From positions 186,001 to 250,000 of the forward strand of contig NZ_BOPH01000088.1 in assembly GCF_016863655.1 (NCBI RefSeq): 64,000 nucleotides of DNA. Direction: 5' to 3'. This stretch comes from Virgisporangium ochraceum (GTDB lineage: Bacteria > Actinomycetota > Actinomycetes > Mycobacteriales > Micromonosporaceae). The notes under the pieces are model-generated. The model did not search any database, was not told the DNA's origin, and saw only the letters and a list, made by a program, of their open reading frames with translations. Both the position numbers and the translations under genes were made by a program. Below, piece after piece: positions 59,563-64,000 of this stretch (positions are counted from its first letter, which is position 1; each line of letters begins with the position of its first letter).

Positions 59563-60552
59563 TCACGGGTCGCCGGGCAGTCCGATCACCTCGGTGCCGG
59601 TGCGACGGGCGCTGGCCGGCGGCGGCTCGGGGTCGCCGGGCAGGCCGATCCGCAGTGCGATGGCCGGATGCCCGGCCCAGCCCAGGAGCCGGCGCAGGGC
59701 GGCCTGGGCCTGCGGCACCTCGACCACCTCGCTGATCGGGGAGGCGACGAGGCCGCGGGCGGTCAGCGTCAGCCACACGTCCGACAGCGCGGTGCCGGCG
59801 GCCAGCCAGTTGCCCCTGTCCTGTCCCGAGGTGACGAGGACCGCGTAGACCGTGCCGCGGTCGGTCCCGTGACCGGGTTCGAGGCCCGGCCGGCGCCGCA
59901 GGGCGAAGTCGCGCGGCGGCACCTGGTAGCTTCCGGGGGCGGCGACGTCGGCCAGCGACACCCCGTCGCCGCTGGTCCGGGTGCGGTCGCTCCATTCGGC
60001 GACGTCGCGGGTGTAGGCGGGCACCTCGCGCTCGGCCACGTTGGCCAGCGTCACGATGTCGGCGAACTGCGGCACCTGGTCGGCGGGCAGCAGGTGCAGG
60101 CGTACGCCGTGCCGGCGGGCGGCGGCCACGAGCTCGTCCAGGTCCTCCCCGGCGGGCGGTTCGTCGGCGAACGGGCGCCGGTCGGTGCGGCGCCGGTGGA
60201 GGGCGTCGTAGGCGGTCCGGTCCGGCGTGGTCGCGGCACCGAGCGACAACCGGGCCACGACGTCGGCCCCGCCGTCGGTCGGCAGAAGGGCGACCTCGGC
60301 CGCGTAGCCGGCCGCGGCCAGCGCGACGGTCGCGTGGTGCAGGGCGACGCCGCAGCTGATGAGCATGAGGTGTCCGGTCGGGTCGACGCCCGGCAGGCGG
60401 CGGGACGGGTCGAGGAGCAGCTCCACGTCGCGGCCGCGGGGGCGCCACCGCCACGGCTGGGAGTTGAGGATGGAGGGGGCCCGCAGGGCGGCCAACGTGG
60501 CCTCCAGCAGCTGGTCGATCTCGGCTCGGGTGGTTGCGCTGTGGTGTGTCAT
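59563..60552 (-). CDS. Acg-family nitroreductase-like protein
   Basis: A 329-residue protein, more distant from the other copies. Markers are APSILNSQPWRWRPRG, ISCGVALHHATVALAAAG, HRRRTDRRPFADEPP and TARGLVASPISEVVEV. LNSQPW replaces HNTQPW, as in the shortened copy at 40908 (also GQPWRW), which places these two in one subgroup. The C-terminal end carries IGLPGDP twice from a short DNA duplication. ATG 60552 is 18 nt after the next nitroreductase gene, same operon. Confidence 0.88.
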   Translation of the reverse strand: MTHHSATTRAEIDQLLEATLAALRAPSILNSQPWRWRPRGRDVELLLDPSRRLPGVDPTGHLMLISCGVALHHATVALAAAGYAAEVALLPTDGGADVVARLSLGAATTPDRTAYDALHRRRTDRRPFADEPPAGEDLDELVAAARRHGVRLHLLPADQVPQFADIVTLANVAEREVPAYTRDVAEWSDRTRTSGDGVSLADVAAPGSYQVPPRDFALRRRPGLEPGHGTDRGTVYAVLVTSGQDRGNWLAAGTALSDVWLTLTARGLVASPISEVVEVPQAQAALRRLLGWAGHPAIALRIGLPGDPEPPPASARRTGTEVIGLPGDP

Positions 60553-60570
60553 CGTCAACCGTCCATCGGG

Positions 60571-61563
60571 TCAGGCGAGCAGGTCGGGTAGGGGGCGGCG
60601 GGGGGTCGGCAGGCCGGGTGACAGCGGGTATCCGATCCGCAGCACCATCTGGGCCACGTACCGGGTGCCGGTGTCCGACAGCAGTGACCGGAGGGCGGCG
60701 ATCTCGGTGAGCTGGCTCATCGGGGTCATGGCCAGGCCGCGGACGGTGGCGGTCAGCCAGATCCGTTGCATGGCCTCACCGGCGCGGATCCAGTCGGCGG
60801 TCGTGTCGTCCGGCGTGAACAGCAGGACGAGGGTCGGGTCGGGCTCGAACTCCACCGTGGTGGCCGGAAGGCCGAGCCCGAGTCCGAGGTCGCGCAGGGG
60901 AAGTGCGGCGTCCCTGGCGCGCGGTCCGAGGACGTGCCGGGGCATTCCGTCGACGCGTCCGATGCCGGAGGTGTCGGTCCACGCCGCCAGTTCCCGCAGG
61001 TACGCCGGGTCCGACCGCATCCGCTTCTCCGCGGTGCGGGTCAGGCCGAGCACCGCGTCGCGCAGTTCCGGTCCGACGTCGAGGAGGCTGGCGCTCTCCG
61101 CGGCGGCGGCGCCGCGCAGCTCCTCCATCGTCCCGTACGGGATCCGGCGGTCGGAGAACGGCCGCCGGTTGGTGTGCCGGCGGGGGATCGCGGCGTGGAG
61201 GGCGAGGGCGGCACCGGACGGTTCCTCCGCGGCGCCGACGACGATCCTGGCGGCGACGTCGGGGTCCGGGTCCGGAACGCGGTGGACGCTCGTGCGGTAG
61301 CCCGCGGCGGCGAGCGCCACCCGCAGGTTGAACACGGCCGCTCCCACGCTGACGAACATCTCCCGGCCGTCGGGGTCGAGCACCGGCAGCCGCCGGGACC
61401 GGTCGGCGCGTACCTCGATCGAGGCACCGGTCAGAGCTCCGTCCGCTGCGTCGCTCACGCGGAACGACCACGGCTGGGTGTTGTGAATGGACGGAGCGGC
61501 GGCCGCAGCGCGCAGGCAGGCGGACAGCCCCTCGTTGGTCGTCAACTCCTCGGCTCTGCTCAT
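60571..61563 (-). CDS. Acg-family nitroreductase-like protein
   Basis: A 330-residue protein, the close paralogue of the one at 39354: APSIHNTQPWSFRVSD, VSVGAAVFNLRVALAAAG, AIPRRHTNRRPFSDRRIP, TMEELRGAAAAESASLLDVG, TATVRGLAMTPMSQLTEIAA. First gene of the operon nitroreductase-nitroreductase-ATPase. No strong ribosome-binding site precedes ATG 61563. The nearest DevR-type box is 58-71 nt upstream. Confidence 0.9.
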   Translation of the reverse strand: MSRAEELTTNEGLSACLRAAAAAPSIHNTQPWSFRVSDAADGALTGASIEVRADRSRRLPVLDPDGREMFVSVGAAVFNLRVALAAAGYRTSVHRVPDPDPDVAARIVVGAAEEPSGAALALHAAIPRRHTNRRPFSDRRIPYGTMEELRGAAAAESASLLDVGPELRDAVLGLTRTAEKRMRSDPAYLRELAAWTDTSGIGRVDGMPRHVLGPRARDAALPLRDLGLGLGLPATTVEFEPDPTLVLLFTPDDTTADWIRAGEAMQRIWLTATVRGLAMTPMSQLTEIAALRSLLSDTGTRYVAQMVLRIGYPLSPGLPTPRRPLPDLLA

Positions 61564-61620
61564 GGGTCGAGCATGTCCGCCCACCGGCGCGGCCGGAAAA
61601 GGCGAACGGTGCGGATCCGC

Positions 61621-61634
61621 GGGACCTTGGACCC
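61621..61634. promoter_or_regulatory. DevR-type box on the nitroreductase side
   Basis: GGGACCTTGGACCC, 58-71 nt upstream of ATG 61563. Confidence 0.77.
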
Positions 61635-61676
61635 TTTCGGCGCTGCACCCGAACGGGCCCGTTGTCCGGGAGGTTC

Positions 61677-61690
61677 GGGACCTTGTGCCC
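61677..61690. promoter_or_regulatory. DevR-type box on the dsbA-vkor side
   Basis: GGGACCTTGTGCCC, 89-102 nt upstream of GTG 61779, with a further GGGACC starting at 61691. Confidence 0.72.
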
Positions 61691-61778
61691 GGGACCTCGA
61701 CCGCCACCCGGCGCGACACTGTCCCTCGTCGTGTCCAGTGTGGACGGTGCCGAACGTGTCGCCAGGAAGGGGAGACCG

Positions 61779-62555
61779 GTGGGCAAGGAGTCCCGGAACA
61801 GGTCCCGTGAGGTCCGCCGCCGTGCCGAGGCCGCCGCCGCACGCCGCCGTCGCCTCCACCGGCGGCTGCTCGTCGTCGGCGGGGTGGTGATCGTCGGTCT
61901 GCTCGTCGCGATCGGCCTGAGTGTCGTGAAAGCCGCCCGCGACTCAGGGGACGACCCGGGCGCCACGGCCGCGTCGTCGGGTCCCGTGGTCGTTCCGTCG
62001 TCCGGCACGGCGGCCGGGGCCATCGTGACCGGAGCTGCGAACGCGCCGGCGACCGTCGCGGTGTATCTGGACTACCTGTGCCCGTACTGCGCCCGGTTCG
62101 AGAAGGCCAACGCGGGGGAGCTGGAGCGCCTGATCGCCGCAGGCACGGTGCGCCTGGAACTGCACCCGCTGGCGTTCCTGGACCGGTTGTCGGCGGGGAC
62201 CCGGTACTCCACCCGCACCGCCAACGCCGTGGCGACCGTGGCCGACGCGGCACCCGACCGGGTACTGGCCTTCCACAAGGCGCTCTACGACCGGCAGCCG
62301 GCCGAGAACGGCCCGGGCCTGACCGACGACGAGATCGCCGCCGTGGCCGCCGGCGCCGGTGTCGACAAGTCGGTCACCGACCGGTTCCGGCTCGCGACGT
62401 TCGAGCCGTGGGTCACCGCCGGCACGCGGACGGCGGTCGACGGCGGTGTGTCCGGCACGCCGACCGTGCGGATCAACGGCAAGGCGTTCACCGGCGACCT
62501 CTACACCGCGGGCCCGCTGACGAAGGCGATCGAGACCGCGGCCGGCAAGCCGTGA
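61779..62555 (+). CDS. Membrane-anchored DsbA-like thioredoxin-fold protein
   Basis: A 258-residue protein: a basic N-terminal tail, one membrane helix (about 30-50, LLVVGGVVIVGLLVAIGLSV), and a DsbA-type domain with Cys101-Cys104 in YLCPYCARFEK and a cis-proline segment SGTPTVRINGKAF. It should oxidise or isomerise disulfides outside the membrane. GTG 61779 follows AGGAAGGGGAG. The VKOR gene overlaps its stop (GTGA), giving an oxidant-reoxidant pair. DevR-type boxes upstream place it in the hypoxia set. Confidence 0.92.
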   Translation: MGKESRNRSREVRRRAEAAAARRRRLHRRLLVVGGVVIVGLLVAIGLSVVKAARDSGDDPGATAASSGPVVVPSSGTAAGAIVTGAANAPATVAVYLDYLCPYCARFEKANAGELERLIAAGTVRLELHPLAFLDRLSAGTRYSTRTANAVATVADAAPDRVLAFHKALYDRQPAENGPGLTDDEIAAVAAGAGVDKSVTDRFRLATFEPWVTAGTRTAVDGGVSGTPTVRINGKAFTGDLYTAGPLTKAIETAAGKP

Positions 62556-63172
62556 CCGACGTGCTGACCCGGCTGCGGACCGTCCGCCACCGCAACGGCT
62601 GGATCTTCGCGACGATGCTGGTGTCGTCGGTGTTGAGCCTGTTCGCCTCGTTCGTCCTGGCGATCGACGCCGTGCGGCTCGCGGCCGACCCGTCCGCGAC
62701 GCTGTCGTGCAACATCAACGCGGTCATCAGCTGCGGCACCGTCGCCGGGTCGTGGCAGGCGCAGCTGTTCGGGTTCCCCAACGCGTTCCTGGGCATCGCG
62801 GCCGAGCCGGTCGTCATCACGATCGCGGTCGCGAGCCTCGGCGGCGTGCGGTTCCCGCGCTGGTTCATGCTGGCGGCACAGGTGGTCTACACGGCCGGGC
62901 TGGTGTTCGCCTACTGGCTGTTCTACGAGGCGATGTTCGACATCGGCGCGCTGTGCCCGTGGTGCCTGCTGGTCACCGTGTCGACCACGTTCGTGTTCAC
63001 CAGCCTCACCCACGTGAACATCCGCGACGGCAACCTGTATCTGCCGTCGCGGATGCAGCGGGCGCTCACCTCGGCCATCGAGGCGGACCTCGACCTGATC
63101 GCCGTGACGATCTGGTTGCTGGTCCTCACGTTGGCGGTGGTGCTCAGGTACGGGGCGGCGCTGTTCGGGTGA
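62552..63172 (+). CDS. Vitamin K epoxide reductase (VKOR) family protein
   Basis: A 206-residue membrane protein with about five helices. The loop cysteines Cys53 and Cys61 (LSCNINAVISCG) and the active-site pair Cys135-Cys138 in IGALCPWCLL match bacterial VKOR, which replaces DsbB in actinobacteria: it takes electrons from DsbA and passes them to menaquinone. GTG start coupled to the dsbA stop. The final 29 nt overlap the convergent flavodoxin gene. Confidence 0.94.
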   Translation: MTDVLTRLRTVRHRNGWIFATMLVSSVLSLFASFVLAIDAVRLAADPSATLSCNINAVISCGTVAGSWQAQLFGFPNAFLGIAAEPVVITIAVASLGGVRFPRWFMLAAQVVYTAGLVFAYWLFYEAMFDIGALCPWCLLVTVSTTFVFTSLTHVNIRDGNLYLPSRMQRALTSAIEADLDLIAVTIWLLVLTLAVVLRYGAALFG

Positions 63173-63674
63173 GCTCGATACCGGCGAGGTGCTCGCCCCA
63201 GCGGGTCGCGCGGTCGGTCTCGCCGTCGGACATCGGGCCGGTCGTCCCGAGGACGATGAAGTTCTCCGCCGGCGCGACCGGACGGCAGCCGAGGCGGCGC
63301 AGGCGTTTGAGCGCCGACCGCGCCGCCGAGCCCGGCAGGTAGGCCTTCGGAATCTTGGTGTCGAACGTGGCGACGGCGCGGCCGCGCAGCGACGGACCGG
63401 CCGCCTCGATCCACTCGCGCAGCCCGCGACCGGGCGACACCAGCGGACCCTCGGACTGGTCGGCCGCCGACCTGCGGGTGCCGGGCCGGCTCATGCTGAA
63501 CGCGTGCGTCGGGCCGCCGGCCACGACGAGGTCGACGCCGTCGTCGACCTCGTCGGGTGCGGCGCCCACCTCACGCAGGTCCACGGTCATGCGGGTCGCC
63601 AGACCGCTGGAGACGGCCTCGGCGACCGCCCGCGTGTTGCCGAACATCGACTCGTAGACCACCAGGGCGTGCAT
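63144..63674 (-). CDS. Flavodoxin-domain protein
   Basis: A 176-residue protein with an FMN-binding flavodoxin fold: VVYESMFGNTRAVAEAVSSG at residues 5-24 (phosphate loop), VDLVVAGGPTHAFSMSRP (isoalloxazine loop) and AVATFDTKIPKAYLPGSAA. It probably carries electrons or reduces quinones in the cytoplasm. AAGGAG precedes ATG 63674, inside the end of the upstream stress gene, 3 nt after its stop, so both are co-transcribed. Confidence 0.9.
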   Translation of the reverse strand: MHALVVYESMFGNTRAVAEAVSSGLATRMTVDLREVGAAPDEVDDGVDLVVAGGPTHAFSMSRPGTRRSAADQSEGPLVSPGRGLREWIEAAGPSLRGRAVATFDTKIPKAYLPGSAARSALKRLRRLGCRPVAPAENFIVLGTTGPMSDGETDRATRWGEHLAGIELTRTAPPRT

Positions 63675-63677
63675 CGC

Positions 63678-64000
63678 TCACTCCTTCGGATCGTGCGGAT
63701 GCACCACGAGGACCGGGCAGTCCGAGTGGTGGAGAACCTGCAGGCTCACGGAGCCGAGCAGCGTCTCGGCGACGCCGCCGTGGCCGCGCGAGCCCACGAC
63801 GACCAGACCCGCGTTGCTGGACACGTCGACCAGCACGCGGGCGGCGGTGCCCTGTGCCACCAGGGTCTCGACCGTCACGCCGGGGAACTTGTCCCGCCAC
63901 GGCTGTATCGCCCGGTCCAGCGCCGCCGCCTCGGCGTCGCGCAGGTCCGCGGGCTTGTAGGGCAGGACGGTCATGGCCATCGCTCCGTAGGCGGCCGGCA
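63678..64000 (-). CDS. Universal stress protein, C-terminal part (start outside window)
   Basis: The frame is open to the right edge; 107 residues are visible. It covers most of the second UspA domain: the helix DAEAAALDRAIQPWRDKFPG, then VVVGSRGHGGVAETLLGSVS and HHSDCPVLVVHP, a complete nucleotide loop. The sequence and spacing resemble the copy at 34148 (AMAMTVLPYKPADL against the same region there). It heads the unit with the flavodoxin gene. Confidence 0.88.
   Translation of the reverse strand, partial: PAAYGAMAMTVLPYKPADLRDAEAAALDRAIQPWRDKFPGVTVETLVAQGTAARVLVDVSSNAGLVVVGSRGHGGVAETLLGSVSLQVLHHSDCPVLVVHPHDPKE

Noticed and set aside
1..64000. tRNA, rRNA, riboswitch, insertion sequence, integrase or attachment sites.
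   Set aside because: None could be recognised on either strand by eye; island boundaries show no mobile-element signs, so the dormancy cluster is not called a mobile island.

Overview
The window is very GC-rich, uses GTG and ATG starts freely, packs genes with many 1-4 nt stop/start overlaps, and encodes actinobacterial hallmarks: GlgE, a DevR/DevS (DosR/DosS) pair, Acg-type nitroreductases, DUF385 (F420-type) reductases and a VKOR disulfide system. It is chromosomal DNA of an actinomycete; the genus cannot be fixed from the sequence. No rRNA, tRNA, CRISPR array, transposase or phage gene was seen. No gene-free stretch exceeds 300 bases.

Layout. 1-5.6 kb: small regulator/enzyme units (epimerase tail, PadR with a SnoaL-like protein, PIG-L deacetylase, a secreted protein, NmrA-like and MDR oxidoreductases with a MarR regulator and its twin operator). 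5.65-16.9 kb: one minus-strand run cydA-cydB-cydD-cydC, an unknown protein, glgE, and an Hsp70-like ATPase fused through a membrane segment to a seven-bladed WD40 propeller. 17.2-20.0 kb: a possible 51-aa protein and adhE. 20.2-25 kb: a SpoIIE phosphatase and a four-PAS hybrid histidine kinase. 25-31.2 kb: minus-strand operon gap, small membrane protein, DUF6544 protein, ppdK, glycosyltransferase. 31.3-64 kb: a dense hypoxia/dormancy island with six universal stress proteins, five Acg-like nitroreductases, two DUF385 reductases, pyruvate formate-lyase and its activase, CBS proteins, devRS, a SulP transporter, a DoxX-like protein, a GNAT/acyl-CoA synthetase fusion, an HspX-like small heat-shock protein, a CtpF-like P-type ATPase, DsbA-VKOR, a flavodoxin and an SPFH protein.

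What ties it together. A palindrome close to GGGACCTTCGGCCC, the pattern expected for a DevR/DosR box, recurs at about 25 places, almost all in promoter gaps. It lies before cydABDC, adhE, gap, ppdK, pfl, the stress proteins, nitroreductases, hsp20, sulP and dsbA-vkor. At six promoters it forms a tandem pair 22-23 bp apart. The regulator encoded at 41.9 kb is very like Mycobacterium DosR, including the recognition helix. The natural reading is that low oxygen or NO, sensed by the haem-GAF kinase DevS, switches on a high-affinity oxidase, mixed-acid type fermentation (formate, acetate, ethanol), PPDK/GAPDH flux, and protein, redox and stress maintenance. Compared with the mycobacterial regulon, the wiring of pyruvate formate-lyase, AdhE and PPDK to DevR-type boxes is the most distinctive feature.
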